64,000 nt of DNA from Streptomyces parvus (GTDB lineage Bacteria > Actinomycetota > Actinomycetes > Streptomycetales > Streptomycetaceae), in contig NZ_BMRY01000002.1 of the NCBI RefSeq assembly GCF_014648875.1, positions 558,001 through 622,000 of the forward strand, in the 5' to 3' direction. This document shows positions 18,581 through 28,976 of the stretch, piece after piece. Every line of letters begins with the position of its first letter. Position 1 is the stretch's first letter. The translations under genes and the position numbers were made by a program. Under the pieces are notes generated by a model, which was given only the letters and a program-made list of their open reading frames with translations, was not told where the DNA came from and made no database searches.

Positions 18581-19943
18581 GACCATCCCCCCGCGAAACC
18601 GTTCGAGCCGCCGCTCGGGGCGGACGGCGTGTCCGTGCGCATCCCGCCGGCCAGCTGCCACAGCTCGGGCAGCTCGTCACCCGGCTCCACCGGCACCGCC
18701 GTCCAGCCGGACTCGCGCAGCCGTCGCAGCCGGTCCTCGGCCGCGCCCGCCGCGCTCTCGTCGCCGGCCCACGCGGCGCTGTCCAGGACGAACGCGACCC
18801 CGGCCCCGGCGCGCTGCCGCATCCGGGCCGCGACCGCGGTCTGCTCCTCGTCCAGATCGCCGAAGAAGGCGATGAGCAGCCCCTCGTTGCCGCCGCGCAG
18901 CACGTCGTGGGCGCGGCTGAGACCCCCGCCGTCCGAGTGGCCGACGACGGCGAGCGTGTCGAGCATCAGTCCCGCCGAGTCCGCGGACTCCTGGGTCGAA
19001 CCCGCGTATCCGTCGGTCCCCTCGCCGGGCACCGCGTTCCCGTCGTCGGTGAGCAGCCGGACGGCGAAGCCGCGCTCCAGCATGTGCACCAGGGCGGAGG
19101 CCGCCCCCGAGACCGCCCATTCGAACGCCGAGTCGGGCCCGGCGCCCTGGTAGCCGATCTGCCGGGTGTCCAGCAGGACCGTGCATCTGGCCCGCTGCGG
19201 CTGTTCCTCACGGCGCACCATCAGCTCGCCGTGCCGCGCGGTGGAGCGCCAGTGGACCCGGCGCAGATCGTCGCCGTGCCGGTAGCCGCGCGGAATGATG
19301 TCGTCCTCACCGGCGAGCGCGAGCGATCGCTGCCGCCCGTCGCCGTACCCGGAGGCCTCGCCCGCCAGTCGCAGCGCGGGCAGCGGCACCGTACGCGGGA
19401 TGACGACGAGGGTGTCGTACGCACTGAAGGAACGCGTCAGCTCGCACATGCCGAAGGGGTCGCTGAGCCGCAGCTGCAACGGGCCCAGCGGATAGCGGCC
19501 GCGCAGATCGGAGCGGACCCGGTAGGACACCTCGCGCCGGCCGCCCGCCTCCACCCGGTCCAGGACGAAGCGGGGCCGCGGGCCCAGCACGTACGGCACG
19601 CGGTCCTGGAGCATCAGCAGACCGGTGGGCAGCCGCGAGACGTTCTCCATCCGCAGGTGCACCCGGGCCTCCGCGCCCGCGGGGACCCGGGACGGCGAGA
19701 GCCGCCGGGTGCCCGTGACCCGGTAGCGGGTGCGGTAGAGCACGGTCACACAGACCAGGGGCAGCACGGCGAGCAGCAGCCCGACCCGCAGCAGGTCGCC
19801 CTGGCCCAGGACGTACGCGCAGACGGCGGCGGCGAGACCGGCGGCCAGGAACGAGCGCCCCCGGGTGGTCAGTCCGCCCAGGGCCGCCCGGAGGCCGCCC
19901 CTCCGCCCGCCGTCCTCCACGGCGCCGGGCTCGCCGGCCGCCA

Positions 19944-19944
<1 letters not shown>
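18577..19944 (-). CDS. DUF58 protein (MoxR-associated)
   Basis: A 455-aa protein. The N-terminal region has two membrane helices (about 29-45 and 50-70), followed by the DUF58 core with the signature DDLRRVHWRSTARHGELMVRREE and a von Willebrand A-like C-terminal half (VLLDTRQIGYQ, VLIDAFF-type strands and FGDLDEEQ). The ATG at 19944 shares its A with the MoxR stop (TGATG), and the stop overlaps the transglutaminase start, so all three genes are translationally coupled. MoxR ATPases are thought to act as chaperones for such vWA-like partners. Confidence 0.93.
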
Positions 19945-20987
<1,043 letters not shown>

Positions 20988-21128
20988 CCGGCCCTCCTCG
21001 GCCCTTTTGCGCAGGGGCCGTCGCGCGTACCCGCGCGGCCCACCCCGAAAAATCGGACACTCCTCCGGAGGACCCGGGGGATGTCACACCCGCATTCTTG
21101 TTGCCGTTACCGCTTCGTGTCACTCGCC

Positions 21129-21137
21129 TGTGGATAA
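21129..21137 (-). promoter_or_regulatory. Single perfect DnaA-box sequence upstream of moxR
   Basis: Read on the minus strand, TTATCCACA matches the DnaA-box consensus exactly. It lies 142 nt before the MoxR GTG, in the 251-nt gap after the carbonic anhydrase gene. No second box was noticed in this gap, so it is not an origin. It may be a stray or a regulatory DnaA site. Confidence 0.35.
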
Positions 21138-21238
21138 GTGGGTGTGAAAAGGCAGTGTCTGTCATGATTCCGGTGCCGCAGGGCACGGCGATGCGTGTGT
21201 GAGGTGCAGCGGAGGGCCGGGAAGCGACGGGAGTCCGT

Positions 21239-21802
21239 TCAGGAAACGGAGTCGATCTCCCGCAGCAGACCGGTGGTCACGTCGAAGACGAACCCGCGCA
21301 CATCGTCGGTGTGCAGCAGGAACGGCGAGGTCCGCACCCGCTGCATCGACTGGCGCACATCCTGGTCGGCGTCCGTGTAGGCCTCCACGGCCCAGGCCGG
21401 ACGCTGGCCCACCTCGCGCTCCAGGTCCTGCCGGAAGTCCTCGGTGAGGGACTCCAGACCGCAGTTGGTGTGGTGGATGAGAACGATGCTGCGGGTGCCG
21501 AGCGCCCGCTGGCTGATGGTGAGCGAGCGGATCACGTCCTCGGTGACCACGCCGCCCGCGTTGCGGATGGTGTGGCAGTCGCCGAGCTCCAGGCCGAGCG
21601 CGGCGTGCAGGTCGAGACGGGCGTCCATGCAGGCGACCACGGCGACCTGGAGGACGGGGCGGGCGTCCATGCCCGGGTCGCGGAAGTCCTTCGCGTACTC
21701 GGAGTTCAGCGCGACGAGGCGGTCGGTGACCTGGCCCCCCTCGCGGACCGCCGCAGCGGTGGACGTGACGGACTCGGCGGGGGAGTGAGCAGAAGTCGAC
21801 AT
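21239..21802 (-). CDS. Beta-class carbonic anhydrase
   Basis: A 187-aa zinc enzyme that interconverts CO2 and bicarbonate. It has the beta-class zinc ligands and partner: C58 and D60 in AVVACMDARLD, then H111 and C114 in IHHTNCGL. GDCHTIRNAGGVVTEDVIRSL is the usual active-site strand. The ATG at 21802 gives a 25-residue leader before VTDRLVALN; a GTG at that Val is an alternative start seen in relatives. It is a single gene upstream of the moxR operon, transcribed divergently from the dcw cluster. Confidence 0.93.
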   Translation of the reverse strand: MSTSAHSPAESVTSTAAAVREGGQVTDRLVALNSEYAKDFRDPGMDARPVLQVAVVACMDARLDLHAALGLELGDCHTIRNAGGVVTEDVIRSLTISQRALGTRSIVLIHHTNCGLESLTEDFRQDLEREVGQRPAWAVEAYTDADQDVRQSMQRVRTSPFLLHTDDVRGFVFDVTTGLLREIDSVS

Positions 21803-22094
21803 GGCTACGACGTTAGCCTTCCCACCTGGCCCGGGAGGGCTGTGAGAGCGGACAAAGAACGTCAACACGGCTTGTTGTGAGCTAACCCACAGGCCCCTGT
21901 GGACGCACCCGTTCGGGTGAGTTCACCGCATCCGGTCGGGTGGCGCGACGCGCTGCGCGGTTCGTTGATCGCGAATCGATCGAATGGCAGGGTGGACTAA
22001 AGTAACGCGAAGTCAACACCCGAATTCCCGCCCCACTGCCCCATCGCACCTCCCCGCACCTCCTGCATATTCCGTATTTCCCCCGTGATGTGCG
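21803..22094. other. Divergent intergenic region before the dcw cluster
   Basis: No gene is seen here. The region holds ccacagg-cc-cctgtgg, a 7-bp inverted repeat near 21889, and TAAAGT near 21998, a possible -10 for rsmH without a clear -35. The last part leads into the mraW structured RNA. No mraZ gene is present, although mraZ precedes rsmH in many bacteria. Confidence 0.5.
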
Positions 22095-22200
22095 GCGTAC
22101 GTGCGACCCGGCCCTCTCCCGCTCTCGGTCGGCCGACGCCCCTTCCCCGGCGCCGGCGGGCCTCCCCTTCAGAGCGGGCGGGGACCAGGACGTACGTGCC
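22095..22200 (+). ncRNA. mraW RNA motif (5' leader of the dcw cluster)
   Basis: The leader of rsmH (mraW) can fold as a long stem: an outer GTACGT (22097-22102) pairs with ACGTAC (22190-22195), CCCGCTCT (22118-22125) with AGAGCGGG (22171-22178), and GCCGACGCC (22132-22140) with GGCGCCGGC (22149-22157) around the loop CCTTCCCC. The terminal CUUCCCC loop, its position upstream of mraW and the actinobacterial host match the published mraW RNA motif. Its ligand or function is unknown. The structure ends 32 nt before the rsmH start. Confidence 0.85.
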
Positions 22201-22231
22201 GGCCGCGCGGGACAGAGCCTGAGAGGGCGCA

Positions 22232-23197
22232 TTGAGCCAGACCCGACACGTCCCGGTGATGCTCCAGAGGTGTCTGGACCTGCTGGCCCCGGCTCTCCAG
22301 GACCCGGCCCACCCGGAGCCCGTGGTCGTCGACTGCACCCTCGGCCTCGGCGGCCACAGCGAGGCCCTGCTCGCCGCCTTCCCCACCGCCCGGCTGATCG
22401 CCCTCGACCGCGACAAGGAAGCCCTCCGCCTCTCCGGCGAACGGCTCGCCCCCTACGGCGACCGGGCCACCCTCGTCCACGCGGTCTACGACGAGCTCCC
22501 CGACGTCCTCGCCCGGCTCGGGATCCCGAAGGTCCAGGGCGTCCTGTTCGACCTCGGCGTCTCCTCCATGCAGCTGGACGAGGCCGACCGCGGCTTCGCC
22601 TACGCCCAGGACGCCCCCCTCGACATGCGCATGGACCAGTCCACCGGGATGGGCGCCGCCGAGGTGCTCAACACCTACCCGCCCGGCGAGCTCGTGCGGA
22701 TCCTGCGCGCGTACGGCGAGGAGAAGCAGGCCAAGCGGATCGTCTCCGCGATCGTGCGCGAGCGCGAGAAGGAGCCGTTCAGCAACAGCGCCCGGCTCGT
22801 CGAGCTGATCCGCGACGCGCTGCCCCAGGCCGCCAAGCGCACCGGCGGCAACCCCGCCAAGCGGACCTTCCAGGCCCTGCGCATCGAGGTCAACGGCGAG
22901 CTGAGTGTCCTGGAGAGGGCCATTCCGGCCGCCGTCGACAGCCTCGCCGTCGGCGGCCGGATCGCGGTGCTCTCGTACCACTCGCTGGAGGACCGGCTGG
23001 TCAAGCAGGTCTTCGCGGCCGGCGCCGCCAACACCGCGCCCCCCGGTCTGCCCGTCGTCCCCGAGCGCTACCAGCCCCGGCTGAAGCAGCTCACCCGGGG
23101 CGCCGAGCTGCCCACCGAGGAGGAGGTCGCCGAGAACCGGCGCGCCGCCCCCGCCCGGCTGCGCGGCGCCCAGCGCATCCGCGAGGAGGAGCGATGA
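22232..23197 (+). CDS. rsmH: 16S rRNA (cytosine1402-N4)-methyltransferase RsmH
   Basis: RsmH (MraW) methylates N4 of C1402 in 16S rRNA using SAM. The 321-aa product starts at TTG, giving [11 protein letters not shown]. It has the SAM-binding [15 protein letters not shown] near 31-45, [33 protein letters not shown] and the C-terminal [18 protein letters not shown] late segment ([27 protein letters not shown]) is also conserved in the family. It is the first gene of the dcw cluster. Its stop codon overlaps the ATG of a 14-codon ORF that leads to ftsL. Confidence 0.97.
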   Translation: MSQTRHVPVMLQRCLDLLAPALQDPAHPEPVVVDCTLGLGGHSEALLAAFPTARLIALDRDKEALRLSGERLAPYGDRATLVHAVYDELPDVLARLGIPKVQGVLFDLGVSSMQLDEADRGFAYAQDAPLDMRMDQSTGMGAAEVLNTYPPGELVRILRAYGEEKQAKRIVSAIVREREKEPFSNSARLVELIRDALPQAAKRTGGNPAKRTFQALRIEVNGELSVLERAIPAAVDSLAVGGRIAVLSYHSLEDRLVKQVFAAGAANTAPPGLPVVPERYQPRLKQLTRGAELPTEEEVAENRRAAPARLRGAQRIREEER

Positions 23198-23238
23198 GCA
23201 CCCGGGCCGGACGCCGCAGCGGGGGAGTCGCGGGGTGA
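23194..23238 (+). CDS. Possible 14-codon coupling ORF between rsmH and ftsL
   Basis: ATG at 23194 overlaps the rsmH stop (ATGA) and is preceded by GAGGAGGA. It would encode [14 protein letters not shown] and stop at 23236-23238, overlapping the ftsL GTG (GTGA). Such a tiny frame could carry ribosomes from rsmH to ftsL, whose own start has only a weak GGGGGAG upstream. It may be chance, as both overlaps involve common tetranucleotides. Confidence 0.4.
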   Translation: MSTRAGRRSGGVAG

Positions 23239-23801
23239 GCAAACCGGCCGCACCGCTGAAGGGGCGGGCCGCCCGGCTCGCCCGGCTGATGCCGTCCACC
23301 GGGCCCAGCACCGCGGCCCGCACCCCCTTCGTCCTGCTGGTCGTCCTGCTCCTGGGCGGCGGACTCATCACCCTGCTCCTGCTGAACTCCGCCCTCAACG
23401 AGGGATCGTTCCGGCTCAGCGAGCTGAAGCGGGACACCACCGAGCTCACCGACGAGCAGCAGGCCCTCCAGCGCGACGTCGACAGCCGGTCCCAGCCCGA
23501 CGCCCTGGAGAAGCGCGCCCGGGAGCTGGGCATGGTCCCCGGCGGCAGCCCCGCCTTCCTGAACCCCGACGGCACGGTCCGCGGCAGGCCGACGGAGGCG
23601 ACCGCCCCGCCCAGCCCGAGCCCCAGCCCCAGCCCCACCCCGAGCCCCACCGCCTCACCCGACGCCGACGCCCCGGCGGCCGGACCCCCCGCCTCCGGTA
23701 CGTCGGCCGGCCCCTCCGGCTCCCCCTCGCCCTCCGCATCCGTGCCCCAGCCCGACCCCGCGGCGGAGAACAGCCCGCCCCCGACGAGCCCCGGCAGGTG
23801 A
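23235..23801 (+). CDS. ftsL: Cell division protein FtsL (septum formation initiator-like)
   Basis: A 188-aa bitopic membrane protein: a basic cytoplasmic N-terminus (1-30), one transmembrane helix (about 31-51, PFVLLVVLLLGGGLITLLLL), and a coiled-coil ectodomain (SFRLSELKRDTTELTDEQQALQRDVDSRS) followed by ARELGMVPGG, as in FtsL/DivIC proteins. After about residue 118 there is a long Pro/Ser-rich tail (PSPSPSPSPTPSPT) not seen in most bacterial FtsL. In the divisome FtsL links FtsQ/DivIC to the FtsW-FtsI synthase. It sits between rsmH and ftsI, the canonical place, and 4 nt separate it from ftsI. Confidence 0.9.
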   Translation: MSKPAAPLKGRAARLARLMPSTGPSTAARTPFVLLVVLLLGGGLITLLLLNSALNEGSFRLSELKRDTTELTDEQQALQRDVDSRSQPDALEKRARELGMVPGGSPAFLNPDGTVRGRPTEATAPPSPSPSPSPTPSPTASPDADAPAAGPPASGTSAGPSGSPSPSASVPQPDPAAENSPPPTSPGR

Positions 23802-23805
23802 CGCA

Positions 23806-25794
23806 GTGCCGCCCAAGGAACCGCCGCGCCGCCGCGTACCCGGTCCGGCCCGCCCCCGTAACGGGGCATCCGGATCCGGCCGCCCCGGCGCGCGCCCACC
23901 GGCCCGCCGCCCCCGCCCCGCCCCGGGGAGCACCACCCGGCGCGGCACCGCACCCCGCTCCCTGCGCCTCGGCAGCCCGCGTCCCCGGCTGCGGCTCGTC
24001 AGCCTCGGGCTGACGCTGGTCATGCTGGCCTTCGTGGCCCGGCTGCTCCAGGTCCAGGCCGTCGACGCCAGCGCGTACGCGGCCAAGGCCGAGAAGAACC
24101 GCTACCAGGAGTACACGGTCGCCGCCGAGCGCGGCGAGATCACCGACCGCAACGGCGTCGCGCTCGCCACCAGCGTGGACGCGCACAACATCACGGCCGA
24201 CCCCAAGCTCTTCACACCCGAGGAGAGCAAGGCGCCCGATGCCCCGCAGCAGGCCGCGGCGCTGCTCGCCCCGATCCTCGGCAAGGACGTCGACGAGCTG
24301 GTCGAGAAGCTCTCGGCGCCCAAGAGCCGCTACACCGTCCTCGCCTACCGGCAGACCCCCCAGGTCTGGAAGCAGATCAAGGACCTCAAGGCCGTCTTCG
24401 CCGAGAAGGCGTCCGAGGACAAGCTGAAGGGCGGGCCGGGAGCCAACGTCCTGGCCGGTGTCCTCCAGGAGCCGACCACCAAGCGGGTCTACCCCAACGG
24501 GGATCTCGCCGCCGGGATACTGGGCTTCGTCAGCGCCGACGGCAAGGGCGGCGGCGGCCTCGAATCGCAGCTGAACAAGGAACTCGCGGGCGAGGACGGC
24601 AAGATCCGCTACGCCCAGGCCGGCGGCCGTCGGGTCCCCACCGCGGGCGGCAGCGAGATCCCGGCCGTGCCCGGCTCCGACATCGAGCTGACCATCGACC
24701 GCGATATCCAGTGGGCCGCGCAGAAGGCCATCAGCGACCAGGTCGCCGAGTCCAAGGCCGACCGCGGCTACGTCATCGTGCAGAACACGCGGACCGGCGA
24801 GCTGCTGGCCATGGCCAACTCACCCGGCTACGACCCCAACGACCTCTCCCAGGCCACCTCGGCCCAGCTCGGCAACGCGGCCCTCCAGGACGTGTACGAG
24901 CCCGGCTCCACCAGCAAGGTCATGTCGATCGCGGCCGTGCTGGAGGAGGGGGCCGCGACCCCCGGCACCCATGTCACCGTCCCCAACCGGCTGCACCGGG
25001 GTGACCGGCTCTTCAAGGACGACGTCGACCACCCCACCTGGTACCTCACGCTCAACGGGGTCCTCGCCAAGTCCAGCAACATCGGCACCATCCTGGCGAC
25101 CGGTCAGCTCGGCAGGACCCAGGCCGAGTCGAACCAGGTCCTCTACGACTACCTGCGGAAGTTCGGCCTCGGCAAGAAGACCGGGCTCGGCTACCCCGGC
25201 GAGTCACCCGGCCTGCTGGCCCACCCGAAGGACTGGTCGACCTCGCAGCAGTACACGATCCCCTTCGGCCAGGGCCTCTCCATCAACGCCGTCCAGGCCG
25301 CCTCCGTATACTCCACGGTCGCCAACGGAGGCGTACGGGTCGCCCCCACCCTCGTACGCGGAACCAAGGGGGCCGACGGCCGGTTCACCCCGGCCGAGGC
25401 CCCCGAGGAGAACCGGGTGGTCAGCGAGAAGACCGCCAAGACCCTGGCGACCATGCTGGAGTCCGTCGTCGACGACAGCGAGGGGACCGGAACCAAGGCC
25501 GCCATCCCCGGCTACCGGGTCGCGGGCAAGACCGGGACCGCCAACCGGGTCGACCCCGAACGCGGCGTCTACAAGGGCTACACCGCCTCCTTCGCGGGCT
25601 TCGCCCCCGCCGACAACCCGCAGGTCACCGTCTACTGCGCGATCCAGAACCCCACCAAGGGAAGCTACTTCGGCGGCCAGATCTGCGGCCCGATCTACAA
25701 GAAGGTCATGGAGTTCGCGCTCAAGACGCTCCAGACCCCACCGTCCGGCAGCGAGCCGCCCCGGCTGCCGGTGTCCTTCAAACCCGGCGAGTGA
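23806..25794 (+). CDS. ftsI: Septal peptidoglycan transpeptidase FtsI (class B PBP)
   Basis: FtsI (PBP3-type) crosslinks septal peptidoglycan. The 662-aa product, GTG start, has a Pro/Arg-rich cytoplasmic tail, one transmembrane helix (about 63-82), a dimerisation/pedestal domain with RGEITDRNG near 110, and a transpeptidase domain. The catalytic motifs are S368-T-S-K371 (PGSTSKV), S423-S-N425 and K575-T-G577. It lies in the canonical position between ftsL and murE and works with FtsW encoded downstream. In Streptomyces FtsI is needed for sporulation septa but not for growth. Length is slightly greater than E. coli FtsI because of the N-terminal extension. Confidence 0.97.
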   Translation: MPPKEPPRRRVPGPARPRNGASGSGRPGARPPARRPRPAPGSTTRRGTAPRSLRLGSPRPRLRLVSLGLTLVMLAFVARLLQVQAVDASAYAAKAEKNRYQEYTVAAERGEITDRNGVALATSVDAHNITADPKLFTPEESKAPDAPQQAAALLAPILGKDVDELVEKLSAPKSRYTVLAYRQTPQVWKQIKDLKAVFAEKASEDKLKGGPGANVLAGVLQEPTTKRVYPNGDLAAGILGFVSADGKGGGGLESQLNKELAGEDGKIRYAQAGGRRVPTAGGSEIPAVPGSDIELTIDRDIQWAAQKAISDQVAESKADRGYVIVQNTRTGELLAMANSPGYDPNDLSQATSAQLGNAALQDVYEPGSTSKVMSIAAVLEEGAATPGTHVTVPNRLHRGDRLFKDDVDHPTWYLTLNGVLAKSSNIGTILATGQLGRTQAESNQVLYDYLRKFGLGKKTGLGYPGESPGLLAHPKDWSTSQQYTIPFGQGLSINAVQAASVYSTVANGGVRVAPTLVRGTKGADGRFTPAEAPEENRVVSEKTAKTLATMLESVVDDSEGTGTKAAIPGYRVAGKTGTANRVDPERGVYKGYTASFAGFAPADNPQVTVYCAIQNPTKGSYFGGQICGPIYKKVMEFALKTLQTPPSGSEPPRLPVSFKPGE

Positions 25795-25834
25795 ACACGG
25801 GGATGCGCGAGCATCTCCTCCAAGGGAACCCTCA

Positions 25835-27550
25835 GTGACAACGATCACCCCCGACCCCGGGAACCGGAACGAGAACCGCCGGAACCAGGGTCCCTCGCTT
25901 CGCGAGAGCCCGCACCGGCCCGGTACGCTCACCGCCGTGCCCCACGCTGATCAGTCCCAAACCTCTCAGAAGGACGCGCCTGTGACCTACCCGGGAGCGC
26001 CCCGACCGGACCGGCTCCGGCCCACCCCCCTCGGCGAGCTGGCCGACCGGCTCGGCGTCGAGACCGCCGGGAGCGGCGACGTCACCGGCATCACGCACGA
26101 CTCACGGGCCGTGCGACCCGGAGACGTGTACGCGGCCCTGCCCGGCGCCCGTATGCACGGCGCCGACTTCGCGGCCCAGGCCGCGGGCCTGGGCGCCGTG
26201 GCCGTCCTCACCGACCCCGCAGGCGGCGATCGCGCCGCCGCCACCGGCCTCCCGGTCCTGGTCACCGAGAACCCGCGGGCCGTGATGGGCGAGCTGGCCG
26301 CCGACATCTACGGGCGGCCCGGCATCGGCCTGCTCCAGATCGGCATCACCGGAACCTCCGGCAAGACCACCACTGCGTACCTCGTCGAGGGCGGACTGCG
26401 CGCCGCCGGACGCCCCACCGGGCTGATCGGCACCGTCGAGATGCGGATCGGCGACGAGCGCATCAAGTCCGAGCGCACCACCCCCGAAGCCACCGACCTC
26501 CAGGCCCTCTTCGCCGTCATGCGCGAACGCGGTGTCGAGGCCGTCGCGATGGAGGTCTCCAGCCACGCCCTGGTGCTCGGCCGGGTCGACGGCTGTGTCT
26601 TCGACGTCGCCGTCTTCAACAACCTCAGCCCGGAGCACATGGAGTTCCACTCCGGCATGGAGGACTACTTCCAGGCCAAGGCCCAGCTCTTCACCCCCGA
26701 GCGCAGCCACCGCGGCGTGGTCAACTTCGACGACGAGTACGGCCGCAGGCTCATCACCGAGTCCGGCGTCCCCGTCACGACCTTCTCCGCCGAGGGCCAC
26801 CCGGACGCCGACTGGCACGCCGAGGACGTCGAGGTCGGACCGCAGGACAGCACCTTCACCGCCGTCGGCCCCAAGGGCGAGCGGATCACCGCCCGCGCCC
26901 CGCTGCCCGGCCCGTTCAACGTCGCCAACACCCTCGCCGCGATCGTCACGCTGGCCGTCGCGGGCGTCGACCCGCAGATCGCCGCCGACGGCGTCGCCGC
27001 CGTCCCCGGGGTCCCGGGCCGGCTGGAGCGGGTGGACGCCGGACAGCCCTACCTCGCCGTCGTCGACTACGCGCACAAGACCGATGCCGTCGAGTCCGTC
27101 CTGCGCTCCCTGCGCAAGGTCACCGAGGGCAAGGTGCACATCGTCCTCGGCTGCGGCGGCGACCGCGACACCACCAAACGCGGCCCGATGGGCGCCGCCG
27201 CGGCCCGGCTCGCCGACACCGCCGTACTGACCTCCGACAACCCCCGCTCCGAGGACCCCCTCGCGATCCTCGCCGCGATGCTCTCCGGCGCCGCCGAGGT
27301 CCCCGTCCACGAACGCGGCGACGTGCTCGTCGACGCCGACCGGGCCGCCGCCATCGCCGCCGCCGTCGCCCGCGCCGAGCCGGGCGACACCGTCCTGGTG
27401 GCGGGCAAGGGCCACGAGCAGGGCCAGGACGTCCACGGAGTGGTCCGCGCCTTCGACGACCGCAAGGTCCTGCACGCAGCCATCGAACGGTCCCTGGCGC
27501 ACCCCGGCGCCGACCGTGCCCCTCACCACGAGAACAACAGTCAGGGATGA
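25835..27550 (+). CDS. murE: UDP-MurNAc-tripeptide synthetase MurE
   Basis: MurE adds diaminopimelate to UDP-MurNAc-L-Ala-D-Glu. The 571-aa product has the ATP-binding GTSGKTTT, the Mur ligase central and C-terminal domains, and DNPRSEDP near the end, the DNPR signature of diaminopimelate-adding MurE enzymes; Streptomyces use the LL isomer. The GTG at 25835 is the usual annotation and yields about 50 extra N-terminal residues rich in Pro, Asn and Arg. A start at the later VTYPGAPRPD is possible. It lies 40 nt after ftsI and 4 nt before murF. Confidence 0.95.
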   Translation: MTTITPDPGNRNENRRNQGPSLRESPHRPGTLTAVPHADQSQTSQKDAPVTYPGAPRPDRLRPTPLGELADRLGVETAGSGDVTGITHDSRAVRPGDVYAALPGARMHGADFAAQAAGLGAVAVLTDPAGGDRAAATGLPVLVTENPRAVMGELAADIYGRPGIGLLQIGITGTSGKTTTAYLVEGGLRAAGRPTGLIGTVEMRIGDERIKSERTTPEATDLQALFAVMRERGVEAVAMEVSSHALVLGRVDGCVFDVAVFNNLSPEHMEFHSGMEDYFQAKAQLFTPERSHRGVVNFDDEYGRRLITESGVPVTTFSAEGHPDADWHAEDVEVGPQDSTFTAVGPKGERITARAPLPGPFNVANTLAAIVTLAVAGVDPQIAADGVAAVPGVPGRLERVDAGQPYLAVVDYAHKTDAVESVLRSLRKVTEGKVHIVLGCGGDRDTTKRGPMGAAAARLADTAVLTSDNPRSEDPLAILAAMLSGAAEVPVHERGDVLVDADRAAAIAAAVARAEPGDTVLVAGKGHEQGQDVHGVVRAFDDRKVLHAAIERSLAHPGADRAPHHENNSQG

Positions 27551-27554
27551 CCAA

Positions 27555-28976
27555 GTGATCACCCTTTCCCTCGCCGAGATCGCCGAAATCGTCGGCGGGC
27601 AGCCGCACGACATACCGGACCCGGCAGTCACCGTGACCGGACCCGTCGTCATCGACTCCCGCGAGGTCGCGCCCGGCAGCCTGTTCGCCGCGTTCGCCGG
27701 CGAGCGGGTCGACGGCCACGACTACGCCCAGCGCGCCGTCGAGGCGGGCGCGGCAGCCGTGCTGGCGGCCCGCCCCGTCGGCGTTCCGGCGATCGTCGTG
27801 GACGATGTCGTCGGCGCGCTCGGAGCCCTCGCCCGGGCCGCCGTGGAACGCCTCGGCACCAGCGTCGTCGCCCTCACCGGCTCGGCGGGCAAGACGTCCA
27901 CCAAGGACCTGATCGCGCAGCTCCTCCAGCGCCACGGCCCGACCGTCTGGACGCCCGGCTCCCTCAACAACGAGATCGGGCTGCCGCTCACCGCGCTGAG
28001 CGCCACCGCCGAGACCGAGCACCTGGTCCTGGAGATGGGCGCCCGCGGCATCGGCCACATCCGCTACCTCACCGAGCTGACCCCGCCCCGGATCGGCCTG
28101 GTCCTCAACGTCGGCTCCGCCCACCTCGGCGAGTTCGGCAGCCGGGAGGCCATCGCCCAGGCCAAGGGCGAGATGGTCGAGGGCCTGCCCGAGGACGGCT
28201 GCGCCGTGCTCAACGCCGACGACCCGCTCGTCCGCGCCATGGCCTCGCGCACCAAGGCCCGCGTCCTGCTCTTCGGAGAAGCCCCCGAAGCGGACGTACG
28301 GGGCGAGAAGGTCCGGATGACCCCCGACGGGCGGCCCGCGTTCGAGCTCCACACACCCACCGGGTGCAGCGACGTGACCATGCGCCTGTACGGTGAGCAC
28401 CACGTGTCGAACGCGCTCGCCGCGGCCGCCGTCGCCCATGAGTTGGGCATGTCCGTGACCGAGATCGCCGATGCGCTCTCGGAGGCGGGCACCCTCTCCC
28501 GCTGGCGCATGGAGGTCACCGAGCGCGGGGACGGTGTGACGGTTGTCAACGACGCCTACAACGCGAACCCCGAATCCATGAGAGCCGCACTGCGTGCGCT
28601 GGCCGCCATGGGCCAGGCCCGAGGGGCCGACGGGGGGCGCACCTGGGCGGTGCTCGGTCAGATGGCCGAGCTCGGTGACGCGTCGCTCGCCGAGCACGAC
28701 GCGGTCGGACGGCTCGCCGTCCGGCTCAACGTCAGCAAGCTCGTCGCTGTCGGGGGGACAGAAGCCTCCTGGCTGCAACTGGGCGCATATAACGAGGGTT
28801 CGTGGGGTGAGGAGTCGGTGCACGTGTCCGACGCGCAGGCGGCCGTCGACCTGTTGCGCAGTGAACTGCGCCCGGGAGACGTCGTGCTGGTGAAGGCGTC
28901 CCGGTCGGTCGGCCTGGAGAAGGTCGCCCAGGCACTGCTGGAGAACTCGACCGAGGGCGAGGTCGCCGGCCGATGA
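27555..28976 (+). CDS. murF: UDP-MurNAc-tripeptide--D-Ala-D-Ala ligase MurF
   Basis: MurF adds D-Ala-D-Ala to UDP-MurNAc-tripeptide, completing the cytoplasmic precursor. The 473-aa product begins with the MurF N-terminal domain ([15 protein letters not shown]), has the ATP loop [22 protein letters not shown] and [11 protein letters not shown], all typical of MurF. The GTG at 27555 is chosen over an upstream frame start because homologues begin MI-L-L-EIA. It begins 4 nt after murE and its stop overlaps the mraY ATG (ATGA). Confidence 0.97.
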   Translation: MITLSLAEIAEIVGGQPHDIPDPAVTVTGPVVIDSREVAPGSLFAAFAGERVDGHDYAQRAVEAGAAAVLAARPVGVPAIVVDDVVGALGALARAAVERLGTSVVALTGSAGKTSTKDLIAQLLQRHGPTVWTPGSLNNEIGLPLTALSATAETEHLVLEMGARGIGHIRYLTELTPPRIGLVLNVGSAHLGEFGSREAIAQAKGEMVEGLPEDGCAVLNADDPLVRAMASRTKARVLLFGEAPEADVRGEKVRMTPDGRPAFELHTPTGCSDVTMRLYGEHHVSNALAAAAVAHELGMSVTEIADALSEAGTLSRWRMEVTERGDGVTVVNDAYNANPESMRAALRALAAMGQARGADGGRTWAVLGQMAELGDASLAEHDAVGRLAVRLNVSKLVAVGGTEASWLQLGAYNEGSWGEESVHVSDAQAAVDLLRSELRPGDVVLVKASRSVGLEKVAQALLENSTEGEVAGR

